A stretch of DNA of 44,311 nt. Source: Candidatus Moranbacteria bacterium GW2011_GWE2_36_40. Its GTDB lineage: Bacteria; Patescibacteriota; Minisyncoccia; Moranbacterales; GWC2-37-73. A program made the translations under genes and the position numbers. Below, piece after piece: positions 16,227 to 22,501 of the stretch. How positions within the stretch are numbered: position 1 is the first letter of the stretch; each line of letters begins with the position of its first letter. The notes under the pieces are model-generated. The model did not search any database. It worked only from the letters and a program-made list of their open reading frames with translations, and was not told the origin of the DNA. The stretch is from positions 1-44,311 of the forward strand of contig LBRX01000002.1 in NCBI GenBank assembly GCA_000991645.1. The letters are read 5' to 3'.

Positions 16227-16256
16227 AAAAAACCATCCTTGAGGATGGTTTTTTTG
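16227..16256. terminator. bidirectional terminator between convergent units
   Basis: AAAAAACCATCC pairs with GGATGGTTTTTT around TTGA. It has T-runs on both strands and lies between the plus-strand peptide gene and the minus-strand efp. Confidence 0.85.
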
Positions 16257-16276
16257 TGGCTTGTTTTTACCTCACA

Positions 16277-16343
16277 TGTCATGAGTACATGACATCCTCT
16301 CCTTATCAAAGGAGAGGAAACTATTGAAGAAAGTTATTTTATG
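16277..16343 (+). repeat. interspersed hairpin repeat, second copy (first at 101-165)
   Basis: It has the stem CTCTCCTT/AAAGGAGAG and the tail tattgaagaaa...tatgcc in common with 101-165. It overlaps the last codons of efp on the other strand. Confidence 0.6.
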
Positions 16344-16896
16344 CCCTCGATACGTATTGGCCTTTTTCGGTATTGATGATGATCTTGTCGCCTTCGTTGA
16401 CGAAAAGAGGAGTTGTGACCTTGAGGCCGGTTTCAAGAGTAACAACTTTGTCGCCGCCAGAAGAAGTGTCACCTTTGACTCCTGGTGGAGCTTCGGTTAC
16501 CAATAGCGTTACCTTTATTGGTAGCTCGATGTTGACTGGAATTTCATTGAAGTTAAGCACACTTACTTCGGTTCCTTCCAAAAGATACAAGTATGAATCT
16601 CCAATTACATCTTTTGCAAGAGTAAATTGGTCATAGGTTGTCATATCCATAAACACGAATCCATCTTGTTCAGCATAGAGGTATTGTGCTTTTGATTTTG
16701 ACATGTCAGCCTCATCAGCCTTGTCTGATCCATTGAAAGTTTTTTCCAATACACTTCCGTTGAGAAGATTTTTGAGCTTGGTTCGAAGTACTGCGCCAGC
16801 ACGTCCCGTCTTGGAATGCTCAGCAGATAGCACTACATATGGGGAACCTTCCCAGAGAATGTTTTTGCCAGCTTTGATATCACTTATTCCTAACAT
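16339..16896 (-). CDS. efp: elongation factor P, arginine-tip type
   Basis: EF-P relieves ribosomes stalled at polyproline. Starting at the ATG at 16896 (MLGISDIKAGKNI) it has 185 residues; the longer frame reads into repeat sequence and is not genuine. The three beta-barrel domains are present, including GVKGDTSSGG in the linker to domain III and the C-terminal GQYVSR. The tip of the domain I loop is SKTGR32AGAV. Arg at this place is the type that EarP rhamnosylates in Pseudomonas, whereas E. coli has Lys34. No modifying enzyme gene is in the window. It follows the rpsF-ssb-rpsR group on the same strand. Confidence 0.95.
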   Translation of the reverse strand: MLGISDIKAGKNILWEGSPYVVLSAEHSKTGRAGAVLRTKLKNLLNGSVLEKTFNGSDKADEADMSKSKAQYLYAEQDGFVFMDMTTYDQFTLAKDVIGDSYLYLLEGTEVSVLNFNEIPVNIELPIKVTLLVTEAPPGVKGDTSSGGDKVVTLETGLKVTTPLFVNEGDKIIINTEKGQYVSRA

Positions 16897-16901
16897 ATTT
16901 T

Positions 16902-16976
16902 TGACTAACAACTGACAACAATCAACTAACAACAAGTGATGAGTTGTAAGTTGTGAGTTGTAAGTTGTTTGTTATT
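16902..16976. repeat. low-complexity palindrome between rpsR and efp
   Basis: A run of CTAACAAC/TGACAACAA words is followed by its reverse complement (GTTGTAAGTTGTGAG...). The same CTAACAAC words occur in frame in uvrA (23284), the TauE fusion (29286) and argS (38141). Confidence 0.7.
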
Positions 16977-17178
16977 TAACTACAAAAGGTGCAAGTGCCA
17001 TCACGCGAGCACGCTTGATTGCTTGAGAAAGTGTTCGTTGGTGTTTTGTGCAAATCCCATGTCTTTTTGGTGGGTAGATTTTTCCTTGTGAGTTCATAAA
17101 TCTGCGAATTAGATAAGCATCTTTGTAGTCGATCTTATCCATTTTTTCATCACAGAAATAACATTGTTTTCGTTCCAT
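16972..17178 (-). CDS. rpsR: 30S ribosomal protein S18
   Basis: S18 pairs with S6 on the small subunit platform. The protein has 68 residues. It shows the S18 core IDYKDAYLIRRFMNSQGKI, PPKRHGICTKHQRTLSQAI and KRARVMALAPFV. The N-terminus has CYFC, as in zinc-carrying S18 forms, though a second Cys pair is not obvious. It lies downstream of rpsF and ssb, the usual order, and is separated from ssb by a palindromic repeat. Confidence 0.97.
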   Translation of the reverse strand: MERKQCYFCDEKMDKIDYKDAYLIRRFMNSQGKIYPPKRHGICTKHQRTLSQAIKRARVMALAPFVVK

Positions 17179-17186
17179 AGATTTTA

Positions 17187-17270
17187 GTTGAGTGGTTGAT
17201 TAGTTGATTTGTTAATTAGGAATTTTTTGAATTTAACCTATTTAACTAATTAACTAAGTGACTGTTTAAC
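17187..17270. repeat. GTTGATTAG/CTAATTAAC palindrome, copy 1 (ssb-rpsR gap)
   Basis: Repeated GTTGATTAG words run into AGGAATTTTTT and then into TTAACTAATTAACTAAG-type reverse complements. Related copies are at 17764-17843 and 38499-38576. Confidence 0.75.
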
Positions 17271-17274
17271 TTAT

Positions 17275-17763
17275 TTAGAAGGGTACGTCTTCAATTCTAA
17301 CTTCATCAGTTTCTTCATCAAGATTGATGGTTGGAATTTCTTCTGCTATCGGTGCTTGTTGTTGAGAAGCTGGACGAGATGCTGCAGCGGCTGCACCCAT
17401 CGTTGCTGGAGCTGGTCTTGGTCCGGATGAACCTTGCGCACGCTGTCCCATCTGCATGTTTTCAGCAATTATTTCTGTTGTTTTCCTTTCGACTCCGTCT
17501 TTGCCGGTAAAGGAATTTGTTTCGAGTCTTCCTTCGAAATATGCTTCTTGTCCTTTGGTTAGATATTGTCCAGCAATTTCAGCTAAACGTCCCCAAATTA
17601 CAATGTTGTGAAATTCCGTTTTCTCTTGTTTTTGTCCAGCTTTATCATTCCAAGTTCGGTTTGTTGCGATTCCAACTCTAGTCACTGTTTGGCCAGAAGG
17701 AGTGGTGCGCAATTCAGGGTCTCTAGTTAAACGTCCGATGAGTTGAACTTTGTTTAAATTCAT
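17275..17763 (-). CDS. ssb: single-stranded DNA-binding protein
   Basis: SSB coats exposed single strands and recruits repair proteins. The protein has 162 residues. The OB fold covers about 1-108 (MNLNKVQLIGRLTRDPELR, FHNIVIWGRLAEIAGQYL, YFEGRLETNSF). A Pro/Ala/Gln-rich linker follows. The acidic C-terminal tip ends EDVPF, the conserved contact for RecO, RecQ and other partners. It sits between rpsF and rpsR, the classical location. Confidence 0.97.
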   Translation of the reverse strand: MNLNKVQLIGRLTRDPELRTTPSGQTVTRVGIATNRTWNDKAGQKQEKTEFHNIVIWGRLAEIAGQYLTKGQEAYFEGRLETNSFTGKDGVERKTTEIIAENMQMGQRAQGSSGPRPAPATMGAAAAASRPASQQQAPIAEEIPTINLDEETDEVRIEDVPF

Positions 17764-17843
17764 AGTAGTTGATTAGTTGATTAGTTGCATAGTTGATTAG
17801 GAATTTTTCCTATTTAACTAGTAAGCTAATTAACTATTTAACT
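17764..17843. repeat. GTTGATTAG palindrome, copy 2 (rpsF-ssb gap)
   Basis: The repeat begins at the base after the ssb start codon (minus strand) and has tandem GTTGATTAG words, the centre AGGAATTTTTCCTA and the reverse arm. Same family as 17187-17270. Confidence 0.75.
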
Positions 17844-17868
17844 TTTTAAATTTGTTTAACGAATTTAA

Positions 17869-18426
17869 TTAAATATTGAGTAGCTCATCCAATTGCTTGT
17901 CGATGTTTTTTGATTCTTCTTTTGGAGTTTCAATTTTTTTTGCTGGAGCAGCAGTTGGGGTTGTTTGACGTTGAACAGGTCGTTGTGCTGGACGATAATT
18001 GTTGTCGCGTCGATCATTGTTTCTTGTTTGTGGTCTTTGTGCTCCTTGTGGTTTTTGCGAATTCATTTCTTGTGCTTTGCGACGATCTTTAGCACCGAGA
18101 TCTGGCAAATCTTTTGTTTTTACTATTATGAATCGCAAAACATCATTATTAAGATTCATCTTGTTTGTGATGGCGCTGATTCCAAATTCTTTTTCTCCAT
18201 TTGCTTCATCTGCCCAAAAGTCATTTTCGGGAAGTTCGAAACGTCTGGTAATATAGATCCCTTTGTTTTGGTGCTTGATTTCATAAGCGAGTTTTCTTTT
18301 TTCGCTTAATTCTTCTCCAACCATTGTGGCATTTTCCAATGCCAAGATTGCATTAACTCCTTCTTTGATTGCGGGCAGGTTTGCTTCTTGGCGTTCGCCA
18401 ACAAGGTAAAACAGTTCGTATTGCAT
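17869..18426 (-). CDS. rpsF: 30S ribosomal protein S6 with C-terminal extension
   Basis: The protein has 185 residues, about 80 longer than most S6. The S6 domain covers about 1-105 (MQYELFYLVGERQ start; LAYEIKHQNKGIYITRRFEL). A hydrophilic extension rich in Arg, Asn, Gln and Pro follows and ends in a helix (NIDKQLDELLNI). It is the first gene of the minus-strand rpsF-ssb-rpsR unit. A TATAAT box lies about 18 bases before the ATG, giving a very short leader and no Shine-Dalgarno sequence. Confidence 0.95.
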   Translation of the reverse strand: MQYELFYLVGERQEANLPAIKEGVNAILALENATMVGEELSEKRKLAYEIKHQNKGIYITRRFELPENDFWADEANGEKEFGISAITNKMNLNNDVLRFIIVKTKDLPDLGAKDRRKAQEMNSQKPQGAQRPQTRNNDRRDNNYRPAQRPVQRQTTPTAAPAKKIETPKEESKNIDKQLDELLNI

Positions 18427-18444
18427 ACGCGTTTTGTTTAATTA

Positions 18445-18473
18445 ATTATAATTGATCAATAAAATTGTGAAAA
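18445..18473 (-). promoter_or_regulatory. proximal promoter of rpsF
   Basis: On the minus strand TTTTCA (18473-18468) and TATAAT (18450-18445) are 17 bases apart; the ATG follows 18 bases after the -10 box. Confidence 0.6.
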
Positions 18474-18475
18474 CT

Positions 18476-18603
18476 TTTTATTGAAATAATTTTGAATTTC
18501 TAATTTTGAATTTCGAATCAAACTTGAATGATAGAATGTTTAAAACATTAAATCATTAAAAATTAAAAATTGATTCGAAATTCGAGTTTCAAAATTCAAA
18601 ATT
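18476..18603. repeat. AT-rich long palindrome upstream of rpsF
   Basis: Left arm words TTTTGAATTTC, TTTCGAATCAA pair with TTGATTCGAAA and GAAACTC-like/AAATTCAAAATT words on the right, around a TTTAAAACATTAAA centre. It resembles the elements at 19000 and 44031. This 402-base gap before the 17-codon ORF otherwise contains the RNA candidate at 18609-18710. Confidence 0.65.
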
Positions 18604-18608
18604 TCTAC

Positions 18609-18710
18609 AAAAAAATTCCACCAAACAAGAAAATCCTTGCTTTTAGTGGAGCATTCCAACCTATCCGTTTTTGGCTCAACGGCGGGCTAGATTCGGACTT
18701 TCTTAGTTGT
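18609..18710 (-). ncRNA. candidate structured RNA or attenuator upstream of rpsF
   Basis: On the minus strand TTGCCA (18744-18739) and TATAAT (18722-18717), 16 bases apart, are followed by a region with nested stems: CTAGCC/GGTTGG around CCGTT/AACGG. A terminator-like hairpin follows (CCACTAAAAGCAAG/CTTGTTTGGTGG, 18618-18649) with a seven-T run (18615-18609). Length would be about 100 bases. I cannot match it to SRP, 6S, tmRNA or RNase P. It could be a stand-alone small RNA or an S6:S18-responsive leader. Confidence 0.4.
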
Positions 18711-18749
18711 GAATAAATTATAGCAGGTTTTGGGGATTTGGCAAGAGTT

Positions 18750-18781
18750 AAGGCGCTTTCACGATGGAAAGCGCCTTTTGG
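18750..18781. terminator. strong hairpin downstream of the 17-codon ORF
   Basis: AAGGCGCTTTC pairs with GAAAGCGCCTT around a short loop. The T-run is better on the plus strand (TTTTGGTTT) than on the minus strand (TTAACTCTT), so termination of the minus transcript may be partial. Confidence 0.55.
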
Positions 18782-18828
18782 TTTAAATCCATTTGTCCAC
18801 AGTGCACCTCCTGATTGTGTTTGGATTC

Positions 18829-18882
18829 CTAAGCTCCTTTGTCGACCATCGGATCTCTGTGTCTGCAACCTTTCTCTTTCAT
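18829..18882 (-). CDS. 17-residue ORF with strong translation signals
   Basis: The minus-strand ATG at 18882 is preceded by AAAGGAGG at ideal distance. The peptide is MKEKGCRHRDPMVDKGA, then TAG. A promoter with TTGACA lies upstream. A second good Shine-Dalgarno sequence (AGGAGG) followed by a 5-codon GTG ORF lies just downstream. It may be a leader peptide, a functional micropeptide or the remnant of a longer gene. I cannot assign a function. Confidence 0.5.
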   Translation of the reverse strand: MKEKGCRHRDPMVDKGA

Positions 18883-18923
18883 GATCGTTTCCTCCTTTAA
18901 ATGGATGACAACTTTGTATTGAT

Positions 18924-18953
18924 ATATTATCAATTTTGATGAGTAATTGTCAA
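18924..18953 (-). promoter_or_regulatory. promoter of the 17-codon ORF unit
   Basis: On the minus strand TTGACA (18953-18948) and TAATAT (18929-18924) are 18 bases apart. Confidence 0.7.
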
Positions 18954-18999
18954 ATTGATGTTTGTGGACATTTTTATAATAAAATTGTAGTATTAGATA

Positions 19000-19133
19000 T
19001 CAATTTTCAATTTTTAATTTTCAATTTTCAAACAAATCTCAATGATTCAATGTTATAATTTTCAAACATTGAGAAATTAAGTCATTGGAAATTGTTTAGA
19101 AATTAGAAATTGAAAATTAGAAATTATTAATCT
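19000..19133. repeat. AT-rich long palindrome before the uvrB remnant
   Basis: The left arm (CAATTTTCAA, CAAACAAATCTCAATG) pairs imperfectly with the right arm (CATTGAGAAATTAA, AATTGAAAATTAGAAATTA). The word CAATTTTCAAACAAATCTC followed by AATG recurs in reverse in the element at 44031-44165, showing common origin. The gap between 18953 and 19134 holds nothing else I can see. Confidence 0.7.
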
Positions 19134-19230
19134 ATGAAATTTGAAATTAACTCAAAATATAAACCTGCTGGCGACCCCAGTAGCAGATCCGTCTGCTGAC
19201 GGCTCGCTACGGGGCAAGCCAACCTCAATT
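19134..19230 (+). pseudogene. remnant of a second uvrB 5' end
   Basis: The codons from ATG 19134 read MKFEINSKYKPAGD, which parallels the true UvrB start at 19246, MKFIIDSKFKPSGD. Just after the GD codons a hairpin element (19174-19214) interrupts the frame, giving TGA at 19197. Beyond the hairpin, bases near 19215-19230 read KPTSIL, as expected for the continuing UvrB N-terminus (QP-x-AI). The two starts differ at many silent sites, so this is not a recent tandem copy. Confidence 0.6.
19174..19214. repeat. hairpin element inside the uvrB remnant
   Basis: CCCC, GTAGC and CCGTC on the left pair with GACGG, GCTAC and GGGG on the right, in nested order with loop TGCT. Confidence 0.8.
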
Positions 19231-19245
19231 CTATAAAATATTACT

Positions 19246-21204
19246 ATGAAATTCATAATCGATAGTAAATTTAAGCCAAGTGGAGATCAACCGGGGGCGA
19301 TTGAGCTTCTTGTGCATGGATTGAATCATCATAAAAAATTTCAGACATTGATGGGTGTTACTGGTTCGGGAAAAACTTTCACAATTGCCAATGTTATTGA
19401 GGCTGTGCAGAAGCCGACATTGGTAATAGCGCCAAACAAAACTCTTGCGGCGCAGTTGGTGCAAGAGTTTCGAACTTTTTTTCCAAAAAATGCTGTGGAA
19501 TATTTTGTTTCATATTATGATTATTATCAGCCGGAAGCATACATTGCTTCATCGGACACTTATATTGAAAAAGAAGTGCAAATCAATGAAGAAATTGACC
19601 GATTGCGTCATGCCGCGACCAGTGGACTTTTGTCTAGGCGAGATGTAATTATTGTGGCTTCTGTTTCTTGTATCTATGGATTGGGATCGCCGGATTATTA
19701 TCGTGAAGGTACGGTTGAAGTGGAAGTAGGCAAAGAAAACTCGCGCGAAAAAATCATGCAAAAGATGGTGGACATGCAATATCATCGCAGCGAAGTTTTG
19801 GAACGAGGAAAATTTCGCGTCACAGGCGACACGATTGAAGTTATCACTCCGGGACGGGAAATTGTGACGCGCATTGAGTTGGAAGGAGGCTTGGTAAAAC
19901 GCATCCATGAATATGATTTGCTGACGGGTGAAAAATTGGGAGATTTGGAAAAAACATTGATTTATCCAGCGAAACATTTTGTGGTGCCGGAACCAGTAAT
20001 GCAAGAAGCATTAGCTGAAATAGAAGCGGATGCTAAGGAGAGAGTGAAATATTTCAAAGATAAGGGTAAACTTTTGGAGGCTGAAAGAATCGGACGACGC
20101 ACTGAGCAAGATCTGGAAATGATGCGAGAGGTTGGTTATTGCAATGGTATTGAAAATTATTCGCGTTATCTGACAGATAGATTGGCTGGCGAAGCCCCAT
20201 ATACCTTAATGGATTATTTCCCCAAGGACTTTTTGTTGGTGGTGGATGAATCGCATGTGACCATTCCGCAAATTGGTGCCATGTATCATGGCGATCGCTC
20301 TCGCAAAGAAGCTTTGATTGAAAATGGATTTCGTCTTCCGAGCGCCTTTGATAATCGTCCACTTAAATTTGAAGAATTTGAAGAACATATTAATCAGATG
20401 ATTTTTACGTCAGCCACACCTTCGAAATATGAAAAAGAAAATTCTACTGCAATTGCTCAACAAATTATTCGTCCAACCGGCTTAATTGATCCAGAGCTCA
20501 TTATTAAAAGTGCCAAGGGACAAGTAAAGGATGTTTTTGTTGAAATTGAAAAAGTGGTGGCTAAAAATGAGAGAGTGTTGATTACAACTCTGACTAAAAA
20601 AATGGCCGAGGATCTGACGGAGTTTTTGAAAGAGAATGGAATCAAATGTGAATATGTTCATTCTGATGTTGACACTTTGGATCGTGTGCGAATTTTGGAA
20701 GGGCTTCGACGTGGAGAATTTGACGTGTTGGTGGGAGTAAATCTTCTTCGTGAGGGACTTGATTTGCCAGAGGTTTCTCTTGTGGCTATTTTGGATGCTG
20801 ACAAAGAAGGTTTTTTGCGAAGTGAGACATCACTTATTCAAACAATTGGACGAGCTGCTAGAAATATTAATGGACGTGTTATTTTGTATGCAGATAGTGT
20901 TACAGGCTCAATGAAACGCGCTATTGATGAAACAAATCGTCGACGTGAAATTCAAATGGCTTATAACAAAAAACATCACATTACACCAAAAACAATTCAA
21001 AAAAATATCAAATCAATTGTTGATCACGAGATTAATCCTGAAATTGCAATGGATTTTTCAAGACTTGAATCCTTGGAGGATATTGGTGGATATATTAAAC
21101 AGAAAGAAAAAGAAATGAAAGAAGCAGCCAGGGGTCTTCAATTTGAAAAGGCTGCCTTGATTCGCGATGAGATTTCAACTTTGCGAAAATTGCAATTAAA
21201 GTAA
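19246..21204 (+). CDS. uvrB: excinuclease ABC subunit B
   Basis: UvrB verifies lesions handed over by UvrA and loads UvrC. The protein has 652 residues, usual length. Walker A is GVTGSGKTFT at about 37-46. The beta-hairpin that probes DNA is YYDYYQPEAYIASSDTYIEK at about 90-110. The DEAD-type box is VVDESHVTIP at about 330. Helicase motifs V/VI are GVNLLREGLDLPE and QTIGRAARN. The C-terminal UVR coiled coil (IKQKEKEMKEAARGLQFEKA) binds UvrC. There is no Shine-Dalgarno sequence; TATAAA lies 8 bases before ATG, suggesting a leaderless transcript. No repeat insertion is visible. Confidence 0.98.
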   Translation: MKFIIDSKFKPSGDQPGAIELLVHGLNHHKKFQTLMGVTGSGKTFTIANVIEAVQKPTLVIAPNKTLAAQLVQEFRTFFPKNAVEYFVSYYDYYQPEAYIASSDTYIEKEVQINEEIDRLRHAATSGLLSRRDVIIVASVSCIYGLGSPDYYREGTVEVEVGKENSREKIMQKMVDMQYHRSEVLERGKFRVTGDTIEVITPGREIVTRIELEGGLVKRIHEYDLLTGEKLGDLEKTLIYPAKHFVVPEPVMQEALAEIEADAKERVKYFKDKGKLLEAERIGRRTEQDLEMMREVGYCNGIENYSRYLTDRLAGEAPYTLMDYFPKDFLLVVDESHVTIPQIGAMYHGDRSRKEALIENGFRLPSAFDNRPLKFEEFEEHINQMIFTSATPSKYEKENSTAIAQQIIRPTGLIDPELIIKSAKGQVKDVFVEIEKVVAKNERVLITTLTKKMAEDLTEFLKENGIKCEYVHSDVDTLDRVRILEGLRRGEFDVLVGVNLLREGLDLPEVSLVAILDADKEGFLRSETSLIQTIGRAARNINGRVILYADSVTGSMKRAIDETNRRREIQMAYNKKHHITPKTIQKNIKSIVDHEINPEIAMDFSRLESLEDIGGYIKQKEKEMKEAARGLQFEKAALIRDEISTLRKLQLK

Positions 21205-21254
21205 GTTTAATTTTTTCGTATCGCATATTACGCTTAGTCTTGTGCGATTTTGAA

Positions 21255-21302
21255 TAACCCTGTAAAATAGGACAAGTGTTAAAAGGACACTATTTTAATA
21301 AA
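21255..21302. repeat. hairpin upstream of the thioredoxin-like gene
   Basis: CCCTG is followed by AAAATAG...GTGT, then ACAC...TATTTT in reverse order, with loop TAAAAGG. It partly resembles the GTTAAAT family (AACCCTG opening) but the outer arms differ. Confidence 0.45.
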
Positions 21303-21331
21303 AAATTTAAGTATTAAAAAGTACGTATTTT

Positions 21332-22426
21332 ATGGAAAATGAAAACAAGTTGGAAGATAAAATATTAGAAGCTTCTGAAACAAAAATTGATCAAGAAAAA
21401 GTTGAAAGCAAAAAAGATGCGAATTGTTTTATGAATAAATTGTGTTGCAAGGATGGTCTTTGCAAATGTGGTAAAGGCAAATGGGTAGCATTAGCTGCTG
21501 TGGTATTGATTATTGCAGTTGCTGGATCTTATCTTTATAAAATTAAAAAAACAGATATTGGAGTTGATGGTGCAAAAGCAAAAGTTGAGCAATTCATTAA
21601 GGAAAATACTCCTGAAAATGGAAAGGGAATTGAAATTAAGGAGGTTATTAAAGAGGCTGGATTGTATAAGGTGACAATTGATGCTAATAAGCAAGAAATA
21701 GTTGCTTATATTGCAATCGATGGTAGCAAGTTTTTCCCGCAGGCAATAGATTTGAACAAGAAAGATGAAGCAGCAGCAGATAAAGCTGCGCAAGCTCCTG
21801 AAAAAACTGAAGCTGAAAATAAGACAGATGTGCCAACCGTTGACTTGTTTGTGATGAGTTATTGCCCATATGGACTTCAAATGGAAAGAGGCATTTTGCC
21901 TGCAGTTGAAGCATTGGGTAATAAAATTAAATTTAACTTAAAATTTGTTGACTATGCCTTGCACGGACAAAAAGAAGTGGATGAGAACTTGAATCAATAT
22001 TGCATCAGTAAAACACAGCCAACGAAATTAAACAGTTATTTGAAATGTTTTTGGAAGGATAGCAAGGGAGCGAGCGCTGCCTGCATGAAAACTTTGGGAA
22101 TAAATGCTGCACAAATTTCAACTTGCGTTAGTGATGCAGTTAAACAATTTGGTTCTACGGAAAAGTCTCTTGGGGTTAACAAGGAAGAGGGGGTGCAATT
22201 TGGAGTGCAAGGTTCTCCAACATTGGTTGTTAATGAAACAACAATTGCATCTGGTCGTGACAGCGCTAGTGTTTTGAAGGCAATCTGTTCAGGATTTGCA
22301 AATCAGCCAAAAGAATGTCAGGCAAAACTATCCGCAACTTCTCCAGTGGCTGGATTTGATGATCAAGCATCTGCTTCCGCAGGCGGAAGTGCACCAGCCG
22401 CTTCATGTGAAACGCCAGCAAAGTAA
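21332..22426 (+). CDS. membrane-anchored thioredoxin-fold protein (CPYG, GILT/DsbA-like)
   Basis: The protein has 364 residues. A Cys-rich cytoplasmic head (LCCKDGLCKCGKGK, about 37-50) precedes one transmembrane helix (about 51-68). Residues about 70-140 form a small alpha/beta domain. A thioredoxin-fold domain begins VDLFVMSYCPYGLQMERG at about 170; CPYG is the probable active site. Later Cys residues (NQYCISKTQ, YLKCFWKD, AACMKTLG, STCVSD) and the cis-Pro segment QGSPTLVVN resemble the GILT/DsbA-like oxidoreductases. The tail is low-complexity Ala/Ser with one more Cys. It likely works on disulfides outside the membrane. It lies alone between uvrB and uvrA with its own terminator. Confidence 0.8.
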   Translation: MENENKLEDKILEASETKIDQEKVESKKDANCFMNKLCCKDGLCKCGKGKWVALAAVVLIIAVAGSYLYKIKKTDIGVDGAKAKVEQFIKENTPENGKGIEIKEVIKEAGLYKVTIDANKQEIVAYIAIDGSKFFPQAIDLNKKDEAAADKAAQAPEKTEAENKTDVPTVDLFVMSYCPYGLQMERGILPAVEALGNKIKFNLKFVDYALHGQKEVDENLNQYCISKTQPTKLNSYLKCFWKDSKGASAACMKTLGINAAQISTCVSDAVKQFGSTEKSLGVNKEEGVQFGVQGSPTLVVNETTIASGRDSASVLKAICSGFANQPKECQAKLSATSPVAGFDDQASASAGGSAPAASCETPAK

Positions 22427-22448
22427 TATTACAAAATTGATTTCTTCT

Positions 22449-22482
22449 TAAAAGCGTAGTACTATGTATTACGCTTTTAAAT
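22449..22482 (+). terminator. terminator after the thioredoxin-like gene
   Basis: TAAAAGCGTA pairs with TACGCTTTTA around a short loop, with a weak T-rich tail. Confidence 0.7.
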
Positions 22483-22501
22483 TTGTGATTTAATTTTAAA
22501 T

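Noticed and set aside
18605..18868. 87-residue minus-strand ORF
   Set aside because: It runs through two promoters, a strong hairpin and the terminator region, has no Shine-Dalgarno sequence, and its residues show no family features. The 17-codon ORF in another frame has better signals.
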